Assembly: GCA_028289375.1 (NCBI GenBank)
Contig: JANQQK010000072.1
Location: 1 to 42,261, forward strand
Reading direction: 5' to 3'
Length of the DNA: 42,261 bases
Source: Phycisphaerae bacterium
GTDB taxonomy: Bacteria > Planctomycetota > Phycisphaerae > UBA1845
The stretch's first letter is position 1. Every line of letters starts with the position of its first letter. Shown piece after piece: positions 25,651 through 34,700 of the stretch. A model generated the notes under the pieces. It made no database searches. It worked only from the letters and a program-made list of their open reading frames with translations, and had not been told where the DNA came from. The translations under genes were made by a program, and so were the position numbers.

Positions 25651-26737
25651 ACCCAGACCACTCGCCCACTTTACGACGCCGATGCTCAACGATTGGCCGT
25701 GCGATCACGCGGTCACCGTCGACATCGCCGACTGTCGCCTGATCGTGCATAGCAACGATCAGGCGCTCGTGTCCGACCTGGGCAGGTATTTCGCGCACTG
25801 CCGGTCCGAACAGACGACCGACACGATCTCCATCCACGCCATCCAGACCGAACCGCCCGACATCGACGCAGCATTTTGCGACCAGCCGCGCGAACCGGGC
25901 AAGACGCGGCGCAAGGAAGAGTTTGTCGACCTGCCCGACGGCCGCATCGTCCGCAAGGTTCGCACCGGAATGCTCTTCTTCTTCGGACATGATCAGCACG
26001 TCGCCATCGGCGACTGTGTTGCCAACCCGAATCAGATCGTGAATTTCATCATCAACCGCTACATTGACTGGCGATTGGCAAGGCGCGGCATCCTCCTGCA
26101 CGCAGCCGCCGTGTCACGCGGACACAACGGTCTGGCATTGACCGGCATCTCGGGTGCGGGCAAGTCGACCCTCGGCCTGCATCTGATGGAACGCGGCTTC
26201 GATTTCGTGAGCAACGATCGACTGATCGTCGAGCGCGATGACGACGCACTAACCATGTACGGCGTTCCCAAGCAACCACGCGTCAATCCGGGGACCATCC
26301 TTGCCAGCCCCACGCTCGAGAATCTGCTCACACCCACGCGACGCGATGAACTCCGCCGCATGGCCACGAACGACTTGTGGGACCTCGAAGAAAAATACGA
26401 CGCCCACATCGGAGAGCTTTACGGCCCCAATCGACAGCGACTCTCTGCCAGGATGGCGGGCCTTGTCATCCTCAATTGGCAGCGGAACGATGAACCGACA
26501 AGGATCAACGAGATAACCCTGCGCGACCGCCCCGACCTGCTGGCCGCCGTCCGCAAGTCGCCCGGGGCGTTTGGTTTTGCCACGTTTGCCCAACGTGGCG
26601 ACATCAACATCGACGAGGACTACTTCAACTTCTTTGACAACTGTCCGACGTACGAGATCACCGGCGGACTGTCGTTTGACATCGCCGCCGCCCATGCGGA
26701 TGATCTTCTCAGCAACGCAAACGTCACGCGCAGTTGA
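25640..26737 (+). CDS. HprK-related kinase of the GAK-type locus
   Basis: A 365-residue protein. The frame is open further upstream, but the ATG at 25640 with AGAGGA 8 nt before it gives the natural N-terminus (MTPEPRPLAHFTTP) and only an 11-nt overlap with the ATP-grasp gene. The P-loop is LTGISGAGKSTLGLHL (about 166-181), followed by FVSNDRLIVERDD, comparable to the substrate-side acidic loop of HPr kinase. The N-terminal part (about 1-150) is unlike Lactobacillus HprK and may bind a different partner. HPr kinases phosphorylate a serine of a carrier protein. No HPr is encoded here, so the target may be one of the amphi-Trp proteins or a small molecule (inference). It overlaps the CofD-like gene by 4 nt. 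Confidence 0.85.
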   Translation: MTPEPRPLAHFTTPMLNDWPCDHAVTVDIADCRLIVHSNDQALVSDLGRYFAHCRSEQTTDTISIHAIQTEPPDIDAAFCDQPREPGKTRRKEEFVDLPDGRIVRKVRTGMLFFFGHDQHVAIGDCVANPNQIVNFIINRYIDWRLARRGILLHAAAVSRGHNGLALTGISGAGKSTLGLHLMERGFDFVSNDRLIVERDDDALTMYGVPKQPRVNPGTILASPTLENLLTPTRRDELRRMATNDLWDLEEKYDAHIGELYGPNRQRLSARMAGLVILNWQRNDEPTRINEITLRDRPDLLAAVRKSPGAFGFATFAQRGDINIDEDYFNFFDNCPTYEITGGLSFDIAAAHADDLLSNANVTRS

Positions 26738-27975
26738 GCCCCTCCGTGTCATCGGTCGAAAACATCACATCACCCTCGCACGAGATCACCGTTCGGCGGG
26801 CAGCCCGTATTCCCGATCCGCTTCGTGTCGCCCGTTATCACGCCAATCCCGAATTCGGACCGCGCCTGCTGTTTTTCAGCGGCGGCACGGCCCTCAACAA
26901 CACGAGTCGCCACCTCACCCATTACACACACAACTCGATTCACCTGACCACCGCCTTCGACTCCGGCGGCAGCAGCGGCAAACTTCGAGGCCCGTTCGGC
27001 ATCCTGGCCGTCGGTGACATGCGCAGCCGCCTCATGGCGCTGGCGGACCGCACCGTGCTGGGACAAAACGAGGTCTTCAACCTGTTCGCCGCGCGACTGT
27101 CCAAGACAGACTCGCAGCAGCAATGTCTCACACGCCTGCGTTCGATCGCCGGCGGGAACGACTCAGCCATCCGCGACATTCCAAGCCCGATGCGCGGTAT
27201 CATCTGCAACCACCTGCTCTACTTTCTGCGCGAAATGCCTGAGGATTTCGACCTTCGCGGTGCGAGCATCGGCAACCTCGTACTCGTCGGCGGGTTCCTC
27301 AACAACAACCGCGACATCGAAGCTGTCGTCCTGCTCTTCTCCAAGCTTGTTGAAGTGCGGGGAACCGTGTGCCCGATCGCGAGCGGCAGTTACCACTTGG
27401 CTGCCAAACTCGACGACGGCGTGCAAATCGTGGGGCAACACCTACTAACCGGTAAAGAAGTTCCACCAATTCAAACCAGCGTCACCGAGGTCCATCTGGT
27501 CGACCGCCTCGATGAACCCGATCCGATCACCATCAGCGTCGAGCCGCGCGTCGAGCAACTCATCGCCGACGCCGACCTGATCTGCTTTCCAATGGGCAGC
27601 TTCTACTCCAGCATCGTCGCCAATCTCCTGCCGCACGGTGTCGGAGCCGCCGTCGCCGCGCGAAATTGCCCCAAAGTCTATGTGCCGAACACATCAACCG
27701 ATCCCGAGCAGCGCGGCATGTCGATGTGCGACTGCGTCGAGGTCCTGCTCAAACATCTCCGACGCAGCAGCACCGACAGCAATGACCTGACAACCGGAAA
27801 CCTGCTGCACCATGTCCTCATCCACGATGACCTCAGCATGTACGAAACCGAGCCGGACCTCGATCGAATCGAGAAACTCGGCGTCGGCGTCATCCGTACG
27901 CAGCTCATCACGCCCGCATCCGCCGCGCTCATCGATGAGCAGTTGCTCACAGAGGCCCTCTTGTCGTTGACCTGA
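26734..27975 (+). CDS. CofD/YvcK-like protein of the GAK-type locus
   Basis: A 413-residue protein if it starts at the TTG (26734) overlapping the preceding stop; a GTG at 26746 (MSSVENITS) is an equally good alternative. The fold shows FSGGTALNNTS (about 49-59) and FDSGGSSGKLRGPFGI (about 74-89), the nucleotide/phosphate-binding signatures shared by CofD (2-phospho-L-lactate transferase of F420 synthesis) and YvcK (gluconeogenesis factor). Further conserved-looking parts are SIGNLVLVGGFLNNN and LICFPMGSFYSSIVANLLPHGVG. CofD transfers a phospholactyl group, YvcK binds UDP-sugars, and this group differs from both. It is the last gene of the operon. I saw no clear terminator after it. Confidence 0.85.
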   Translation: MSPSVSSVENITSPSHEITVRRAARIPDPLRVARYHANPEFGPRLLFFSGGTALNNTSRHLTHYTHNSIHLTTAFDSGGSSGKLRGPFGILAVGDMRSRLMALADRTVLGQNEVFNLFAARLSKTDSQQQCLTRLRSIAGGNDSAIRDIPSPMRGIICNHLLYFLREMPEDFDLRGASIGNLVLVGGFLNNNRDIEAVVLLFSKLVEVRGTVCPIASGSYHLAAKLDDGVQIVGQHLLTGKEVPPIQTSVTEVHLVDRLDEPDPITISVEPRVEQLIADADLICFPMGSFYSSIVANLLPHGVGAAVAARNCPKVYVPNTSTDPEQRGMSMCDCVEVLLKHLRRSSTDSNDLTTGNLLHHVLIHDDLSMYETEPDLDRIEKLGVGVIRTQLITPASAALIDEQLLTEALLSLT

Positions 27976-28059
27976 AACCCCCAAATTTGCGCCAAACACC
28001 CCATTTTTCGACCCTGAGTCAATCGGATCAGCATCGAGACGTCGATCGTCGCCAAGCTA

Positions 28060-28087
28060 TTGACGCAGCCTCAGAATGACCTATGAT
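28060..28087 (+). promoter_or_regulatory. Promoter of the haem oxygenase transcript
   Basis: TTGACG at 28060-28065 and TATGAT at 28082-28087, 16 nt apart, match sigma70 hexamers well. The expected start of transcription (about 28094) falls at the edge of the palindrome 28100-28118, so a protein bound there would interfere with initiation. Confidence 0.6.
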
Positions 28088-28099
28088 TCTCGAGACTTA

Positions 28100-28118
28100 A
28101 TTGAGACTCAGTCTCAAT
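28100..28118. promoter_or_regulatory. Perfect 19-bp palindrome, candidate Fur-family operator
   Basis: ATTGAGACTCAGTCTCAAT is a perfect inverted repeat around one central base. The 7-1-7 layout TGAGACT-C-AGTCTCA resembles Fur boxes (TGATAAT-n-ATTATCA type). An extra half-site GAGACT lies 12 nt upstream at 28092, on the same face of the helix. The downstream gene is a haem oxygenase, a classical iron-regulated gene. Fur is the likeliest ligand, but no regulator gene is present in this window. Confidence 0.65.
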
Positions 28119-28302
28119 AGGGCCGCTGTTTCACTCACCAGCAATGGTGTTGAGCGGATCGAGAGACCGGCACACGTGTGACAACTTCGGGCCGAAGCAC
28201 ACGCGGCATTCCAGAGAACCGATAACACCATGGGGTACGGCGCCGCGGCACGAACGTGTGCAGCGACGAAAGCACCACCCCAAGACGACGCTTGCGACAG
28301 AC

Positions 28303-28410
28303 ATGACCGCCATCATCAAACGACTCGGCGTTGCTGGCTTTTTGTTCTTCCTCATCAAGGGACTTCTGTGGCTGACAATCCCGGCGATCCTGGTGTGGTG
28401 GAAAAGCTAG
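28303..28410 (+). CDS. Small single-pass membrane protein, hypothetical
   Basis: A 35-residue frame (MTAIIKRLGVAGFLFFLIKG...) with a basic start, one membrane helix of about 20 residues containing LWLTIPAIL, and a WWKS end. It lies in the leader of the haem oxygenase transcript, 32 nt before that gene. Ribosome binding is weak. The amphiphilic design supports a real protein, but its small size leaves doubt. Function unknown. Confidence 0.5.
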   Translation: MTAIIKRLGVAGFLFFLIKGLLWLTIPAILVWWKS

Positions 28411-28442
28411 GGTCGCGCAGCCGTCGACGAGGAGATACGACA

Positions 28443-29072
28443 ATGGTCGCCCAGACGACAGACGTGATGGACCGCCTGCGGGAAGAGACCCGCGATCTGC
28501 ACACGGCCGCCGAAAACCACCCGATTCAAAAGGCTCAGGTCTCAGGCACCCTCCCAAAGCAGACCTATGTCACCATGCTCGGTCAGATGTACCACGTACA
28601 TCGCGTCCTTGAGCAACACCTTCGCCGCCACAATGACCATTACGCGGTTGCGGCAGTCGTTCGCGACTTCCAATACCAGGAGCCCTACATCGTCGCGGAT
28701 CTGGAATTCTTCGGCGTTGATCCGGCTACTGTCGAGCCACTGCCCGCGACCCGGCGTTTGATCGCGCGCTTCGACGCGCTCGCCCACGATCCGCTCGCTC
28801 TACTCGGCATGCACTATGTCCTCGAAGGCAGCAACAACGGGTCGAAGTTCATCGCCAAGGCCGTGAAGCATGGCTATGGGTTGCACGACGGTCGCGGCAT
28901 GACGTATCTCGACCCTTACGGCGACGATCAGCGTGAGAACTGGGCGACATTCAAACGCGACATGTCCGCCATCGAACTCACCGATCAGGAGATCGACCAC
29001 ATGGTCGAGTCTGCCAAGGCACTGTTCGCAGCCTTACCTGCTATCTTCGATGATCTTGAAGCTGGTGTGTAA
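28443..29072 (+). CDS. Biliverdin-producing haem oxygenase
   Basis: A 209-residue protein from the ATG at 28443 with GAGGAGA 7 nt upstream. The proximal haem ligand is in the opening helix RLREETRDLHTAAENHP (His20). The distal helix carries LGMHYVLEGSNNGSKFIAK (about 120-138), whose glycine-rich turn lets the helix bend over haem. The overall helical pattern and length match bacterial HmuO/HemO-type enzymes. The enzyme opens haem to biliverdin, CO and iron using electrons from a reductase. The upstream Fur-like palindrome suggests induction by iron shortage, i.e. recovery of iron from haem. No haem uptake genes are adjacent. It converges on the TPR gene. Confidence 0.9.
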   Translation: MVAQTTDVMDRLREETRDLHTAAENHPIQKAQVSGTLPKQTYVTMLGQMYHVHRVLEQHLRRHNDHYAVAAVVRDFQYQEPYIVADLEFFGVDPATVEPLPATRRLIARFDALAHDPLALLGMHYVLEGSNNGSKFIAKAVKHGYGLHDGRGMTYLDPYGDDQRENWATFKRDMSAIELTDQEIDHMVESAKALFAALPAIFDDLEAGV

Positions 29073-29113
29073 CACCACGACAGGCGGTACTTCCGAATAG
29101 CCGAGTCGATTGA

Positions 29114-31738
29114 CTACGCAGTGGAATCCACGGTGCTGGCTTCATCCGCCAACGGCGCCTCACTTGGCGCAAGCTTTGCGAACACAAGCGACAACCACAG
29201 ATGAGCCTCCGCGTCGTTGGGATTGAGGCGGATCGCTTCAGTGAGTGCATGGGCTGCGTCTTCGTACCGTCGCATGGCTTCGTAGAGGCGTCCAAGTTGC
29301 CGATGACCGTCGCCGTCCTCCGGTGACAATTCCACGCCCCGCCGGGCCGCATTGACCGCCCTCTCAAGCTGACCAGCCTGCCAATGGGTCAAACCGAGAT
29401 TGAACCAACCACTCGATCTCCGTTCGTCCAACAACGTGACCCTCTCCATCGAAGCGACGGCAGCCATCGCATCCCCCGTCGCCAAATGAAGTCGTCCGGT
29501 CAGTTCATGTGCTGCGATGTGCTCCGGCTCGAGTTCGGCCACGCGTGTCGCGGCGTTCAGCGCTGCATGCAGGTCACCATCCTTGTGAAGGCTGACCGCC
29601 AGCCGATACCAGGTGTCAACGGAGCTTGAATCGCACTCTGCGGCACGTTTGAAACTCCCAGCAGCGTCACCCCAGCGATCAAGAAGCTGATAGCAGCAAC
29701 CAAGGTGATGATGATTGGATCCCACAGCCGGCAGCAACGCCGTCGCATGTTCCAACGCCTCGACCGCATCCTGAATTCGTCCCAACCGAACAAGGCAGCC
29801 GCCCAAGAGCGACCACGCTTCCCCATGATGATTATCCATCGCGACCGCCTGCCTCGCCGCATCACACGCCATCTCAAGTCGGCCAGCCTCTGCGTGCGCT
29901 GAAGCGAGAATGGCAAATGCCTCCGGATCACCTTCGCCATCGCGAATGTAGCGTCCCATGATGTCGACCACGTCGTCATGACGGTGCATCGATGCGTATG
30001 CCAGACCCAATCCGAACATGGCCGACCCATGCTCCGGGTCCGCCTTCAGCACTTCGGCGAACAGGCTTACCGCCTCGTCGGATCGATCGGTCGACAGATA
30101 CGCATTTGCCAGCCGCATCGTGACGTCAATGTCTCGATTGCCGAGGTTGCGCGCGTCTTCAAGCACCTTGCCAACATCCGCGTCACGCCCCATCTCGGCG
30201 TAGCAGACGCCCAATTCCGTGAATGTCGTGGCATCGGTCGCGTCCAACTGCGTGGCCCGACGCAACTGATCCACCGCTTCGGGATACCGTTTTTCCTGCG
30301 TATACAACCGACCAAGCAAACGCAGAGCAGATACGTTGTTCGCGTTGATGCGCAGACCGTGTTCCAGGGCACGAATGGCCTCTTCCGCCTGTTCAAGTTT
30401 CCAAAGGGCATGCGCCATGGTGACGTGGGCCGTATCATGCGACGGCACGAGTCGAATGGCTTCACGGAGCGGCGGCAGTGCTGCGTTGTAGTCCTCCAGG
30501 TGTGCGAATGACAGGCCAAGATTCAGCTGAGCGGTGGCGTGCTCGGGTTCAAGTTCGACCACACGACGAAACGAAGCGACGGCCTCAACGTGCTTGCCCA
30601 GCCGCCCAAGCGCCACGCCCAGATCGAAGTGTCCGGCCGTCAGACATGAATCCAGCGAGACCGCCTCACGCAACACGTCAATCGCTTGGCCATAGCGCTC
30701 CTGCTTCACCAAGGCTGCCCCGCGCTCGAACAGCTGCATCGCCTTCAACGCCGACGACTCCGCGGCAGGTTCATTCCCCGACAGCGATTCAGATGAACCG
30801 AAGCGGGACAACCAGCGCACGCGAAGTCCATCCGCCGTCTCACGGTCAAAGCAAAGGTACGCTTCACACAGCGTGCAGCGTGCCTTCGCGGCATGGCCCG
30901 GTTCAACGCGATTGACAGCGTTGCAAAGAAAACACCGCACGGCGCCGTTGCCACGGCTTAACTGTCCGTTGTCGTTCAGCCCATGAAACGATCCGCTCGT
31001 CGCATCTGCGGACGTGGTCAGAATCTCGTAGGCCTCGCGAATGCGTTTGAATTGTCGCTCTGCCAACTGCACGAGAACGGCGTCGGCTTCGCGATGTTTG
31101 TCCGGGTGGTAGCGGTGGCTGAGTTTTCGAAACGCCTGACGAACCTGAGCTTCGTCCGCATCGGGTTCCAAATCCAATCGACGATACAACTCCGCTCGCG
31201 CGTCCGATCCAGACGCATGCACACTTCGAACGAAGGGCACCGCAGCCGCTTCGATGTCCGCGCGCGTCAATCCAAGCTCCGCCCCAACAACGGCCATGGT
31301 ATCCACTGCCTGGGGATCGATGACACCATCGTCCATGAACAATCGCCACGCCGCAGACAGCAACTGCGATCGAAGGTCGACGTCGACTGTCGCAGCCGAC
31401 ATGATCGACGCCACCAACGACTCATCCGCCAACGCACGGGCACGAAGGTGTGTGTACGAAAAATCGGCAGAAAGTCTCTCCGGAACGATGCCCGACCGCG
31501 ACCATGCCTCATCCACAAGTCGCAACAGTTGATGATGCGTACATTCATATCGACGAACGCGCGCACGCTCGACATAGGACAGGAAACACGCCGTCGCAAA
31601 GAAACGAGCAAGCCGATCGGCAGTCTCAGAATCGACGTGGCTGCCCGCTGCGGTTGCCAGGATGCCCCCCAACCCGCGCACACCATGCCCGCTCGAATCA
31701 ATGGCTGTGTTCCCACGCAATCGCTTCAACCAGGACAT
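29114..31738 (-). CDS. TerB-like/J-domain/zinc-ribbon/TPR protein
   Basis: An 874-residue protein with several modules. Residues about 35-170 are helical and TerB-like (MDDGVIDPQAVDTMAVVGAELG is typical; given in part). Residues 183-243 form a J domain with the HPD tripeptide at 211-213 (SHRYHPDKHRE). A zinc ribbon has CxxC pairs at 269/272 (CFLC) and 288/291 (CTLC). From about 340 to 865 a long array of TPR units follows (e.g. AIDVLREAVSLD, AVASFRRVVELEPEHATA, AIRLNPNDAEAHLWLSLVF). TerB plus J recalls DjlA, a membrane-linked Hsp70 co-chaperone, but here there is no membrane helix and the TPR array is added. It probably recruits DnaK to clients held by the TPR or zinc ribbon. It follows the FHA/coiled-coil gene by 61 nt on the same strand. 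Confidence 0.85.
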   Translation of the reverse strand: MSWLKRLRGNTAIDSSGHGVRGLGGILATAAGSHVDSETADRLARFFATACFLSYVERARVRRYECTHHQLLRLVDEAWSRSGIVPERLSADFSYTHLRARALADESLVASIMSAATVDVDLRSQLLSAAWRLFMDDGVIDPQAVDTMAVVGAELGLTRADIEAAAVPFVRSVHASGSDARAELYRRLDLEPDADEAQVRQAFRKLSHRYHPDKHREADAVLVQLAERQFKRIREAYEILTTSADATSGSFHGLNDNGQLSRGNGAVRCFLCNAVNRVEPGHAAKARCTLCEAYLCFDRETADGLRVRWLSRFGSSESLSGNEPAAESSALKAMQLFERGAALVKQERYGQAIDVLREAVSLDSCLTAGHFDLGVALGRLGKHVEAVASFRRVVELEPEHATAQLNLGLSFAHLEDYNAALPPLREAIRLVPSHDTAHVTMAHALWKLEQAEEAIRALEHGLRINANNVSALRLLGRLYTQEKRYPEAVDQLRRATQLDATDATTFTELGVCYAEMGRDADVGKVLEDARNLGNRDIDVTMRLANAYLSTDRSDEAVSLFAEVLKADPEHGSAMFGLGLAYASMHRHDDVVDIMGRYIRDGEGDPEAFAILASAHAEAGRLEMACDAARQAVAMDNHHGEAWSLLGGCLVRLGRIQDAVEALEHATALLPAVGSNHHHLGCCYQLLDRWGDAAGSFKRAAECDSSSVDTWYRLAVSLHKDGDLHAALNAATRVAELEPEHIAAHELTGRLHLATGDAMAAVASMERVTLLDERRSSGWFNLGLTHWQAGQLERAVNAARRGVELSPEDGDGHRQLGRLYEAMRRYEDAAHALTEAIRLNPNDAEAHLWLSLVFAKLAPSEAPLADEASTVDSTA

Positions 31739-31799
31739 TCAATCACAACCCAAAACAACGACACTAGATTCTGTCGCACTGCGTTTCGTCAAACACACA

Positions 31800-34700
31800 T
31801 CATCGACGATGCTCGCGCGATGGACGTGACACCATCGTCGTCACCAGCCGCTCAACATGCTCTGCGATCGGAACAGCCATCTCACGCTCGTCCCCTTGGT
31901 CGCTCTCACGGAAATCATACGTAAAGGCCGGCTCGTCCGGGATCACCGATGAACCATTCCCGCGCTCAACCGTACCCCGATCAACTGGCCGCCCGAACAA
32001 CCGACGCACCCCGCCATTCTCGACGTCATCGCCGGTCACAGCTTCCGCAATACGCTCACTCGCTTCATTGATGAGATCACGAAGACGGCGACGACGTTTC
32101 GCCAACGCACGCTCACGACGCTCAAGCCCTTCTTCGCGCTCAATCAATGCACGCGATTGACTCTCGGCATCATTCGTTCGGGCGTCGATGTGCGACGCGC
32201 GATCGTCCAGATCCTTCGCCATCTTTTCCAGCGTTACACTGCGCTGATCCAACTCTGCAGATTGCTCTGCGAGCGTCCGAACCTGCTCATCAAGATCACG
32301 TTGCATCGCATCGAGCACCGTCGATCGTTCCTGCTGCACCTCAGCGTCGGATGCGAGGACTTCCGCCTGCGACGCAGCCTCAGCGCGATCCGCATCCACC
32401 TGCTCAGCCAGTTCAGCCACCACCGAACGCTCTCGATCAATCTCAGTCCGCAAATTCTCCAACTCAGCCGCCTGCTCAACCAGACCCGCCCGATCCGCAT
32501 CCACCCGCGACTGATGTTCGCGCAGCTTGTCCGCCGATGCCTTGATCGCCTTGCGATCGGACTTGATCGCCTCGTCGCGTTCATCCAACACGCGTTGACG
32601 CTCACCGATTTGCCGCTCCCGTTCGTCGTGCTTAATGCGGGCCTGCTCCATGGCGGATTGCAACTGCTCGACCTCCGCGCGATTGTCCGCCAAGCGCGTC
32701 AGTTCGGTCGATGCATCCGCCAATTCCGCCTCAAGCGATGCCCGCCGCTTGTCAACCTCACCTTCCGCAAGGTCAACGGAAGACTCGCGAACCGACAGTT
32801 CCTTCAACTGTTCATCAAGACGCCGCCCACGCTCATCAAGCTCGGCCGAACGCACATCGAGAGATTCCCGCTCCTGCTCCAACGCCTGTCGAGCCTCGCG
32901 CGCTTCACGAATCTTATCATCATGCCTCGCCAGCACCGATTCCAGATCGCGATTCTTCCTCCCAATCTGGTCAGCCTCACTGGCAAGCAGTGCTTCACGC
33001 TCATCGAGCATCGCGCGTCGATCGTCGAGCTTGCGCTGCAACTCGGAAACCGCCTGCTCGCGCGTGCTCACCTCCGTCTGCAAGGATTGCAGGTCCTCCG
33101 TCGCCGCGACGAGCGATTCGGCTTCCTCCTGCAATTCAGCATCACGACGATCAAGCGCAAGCTGCCGCTGATCACTCGCCAACACCTGCCGCTTCAAAGT
33201 CTCTTCATGCTCGTCCAATGCACTCCGGCGATGACCCAAATCCTCCGACTCAGTCTGAACACGTCGCTCGTCATCTGCAATATCAGCCTCGCGCTGCGAA
33301 CACGCCTGCTCAAGCTCGGACAACTCTGCACGACGTGCATCGAGATCCGCAGATCGCCGATCCAGTTCCGATTCCAGTTCAGCCACCACGGCCGCGCGCT
33401 GCTCAGCGGCGTCAACGATCGCCCCAGCGCGTTGTTCCGCCTCAACCGCGGCGGCTTCCCGCTTGTCGAGCGACACACGCTGCTCTGCCAATTCCGCGGT
33501 CATGCGATCTTTTTCTTGTTCGATCGCTGCCTTGGCCTGCTTCAACCTTTCGGACAGTGCAGCCAATTCCGTCGCCCGTTGATCGAGCGCCTCCCATTCG
33601 GCTCCGACATTCGCTTGCTTGGCTTCGAGGGTGCGTTCACGCTTGGCAACCTGCTTCTCGTCCGCTGCCAGTTTCTTCGCAGCCGTCTTCTGTTCAGCCA
33701 CAATCGTTGCACATCGCTCATCAAGCTCACGACGCTGCTCGTCAATCCGCGATTGATCGCAGTCCAGTTGCGACTCGGCATCACTGACTGCCGCCTCACG
33801 TGCTTCGATGTCATGCTCGCGCTTCGCCAACGTTGCCAGGGTCGTCTCTGCCGACTCAGCCTTGGCCTGCAGCGCCTCAAGCTTTGTCACTTGGTCAGTC
33901 AACACACCGCGTTCAGCAACGAGTTCCGCCCGATCCTTCACCAGCTGATCGCGATCACGCTCAAGCGTCGTAAACCCGGCCTCCAGCGAGGCCTGTTGCT
34001 CGGTCACAACGCGCTCGCGCTCGGCCAAGCGTTGGCCATCAGTCGCCAACGACTTCTCATTTTCCGCCCGCTCTTGCTCAGCTTGCGTCAACGCCTCAGC
34101 ACGCGCAACGAGCGATTCCTGGTCACTTGCCAGTCGGGTCTCGCGGTCCGCCAGTTCCGTCCGCAGCGACGCTAGCTCGGTGGCTTCGCGTTCGACCTCG
34201 TCCAATGACTTCTCACGTTCTGCCAGCGATGCCTGCAAGGCTTCGAGTTCGGTCGCACGCTCTTCAAGTCGAGCCGATGTGTCCCCGACGTGCTTCTCGG
34301 AATCCGCCAACGCCGAACTGCGTTGTTCGACGTCGGTCTCACGCAGCGACAGTTGCTCTTCGCCACGCTGCACGTCTGCCTCACGCTCCTCAACGGCTGA
34401 CCGACGCTCGTCGATGTCCGCAACAAGGCGAGTCAGTTCTGCCTCGCGCTCAGCCAATTGTTGCTCAGCATCGAGGTCACGCGTCGGACGGCCAAGATGA
34501 ATGACATGTTCAACGGCAGAGCCATGTTCCGACGACTCGTGGCTCGTGGCGATCGTGAAATGTGCGTTTCCGATTCGAACAGTATCACCAGCCGACAATT
34601 CACGTACGCCGGCGATCCGCTCATCATTCACATAGGTGCCGTTCCCGCTGAGCAGGTCGGCGATCGCCCAACCATCGGCAAACGGAATCACCAGGGCATG

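Noticed and set aside
26734..27975. Coenzyme F420 biosynthesis gene cofD
   Set aside because: The fold motifs match the CofD/YvcK superfamily, but no other F420 gene is present and the neighbours are those of the GAK-type set, so the symbol is not used.
32157..34175. A 672-codon open frame on the plus strand
   Set aside because: It is antisense to the coiled-coil region of the FHA protein; the repetitive Glu/Arg/Leu codons of that region keep the other strand open. The sequence is Arg/Leu/His-rich with no domain.
31800..34500. Tandem DNA repeats or a CRISPR-like array
   Set aside because: The repetition reflects recurring coiled-coil residues. There are no identical repeats separated by spacers at DNA level, and no CRISPR array was seen anywhere in the window.
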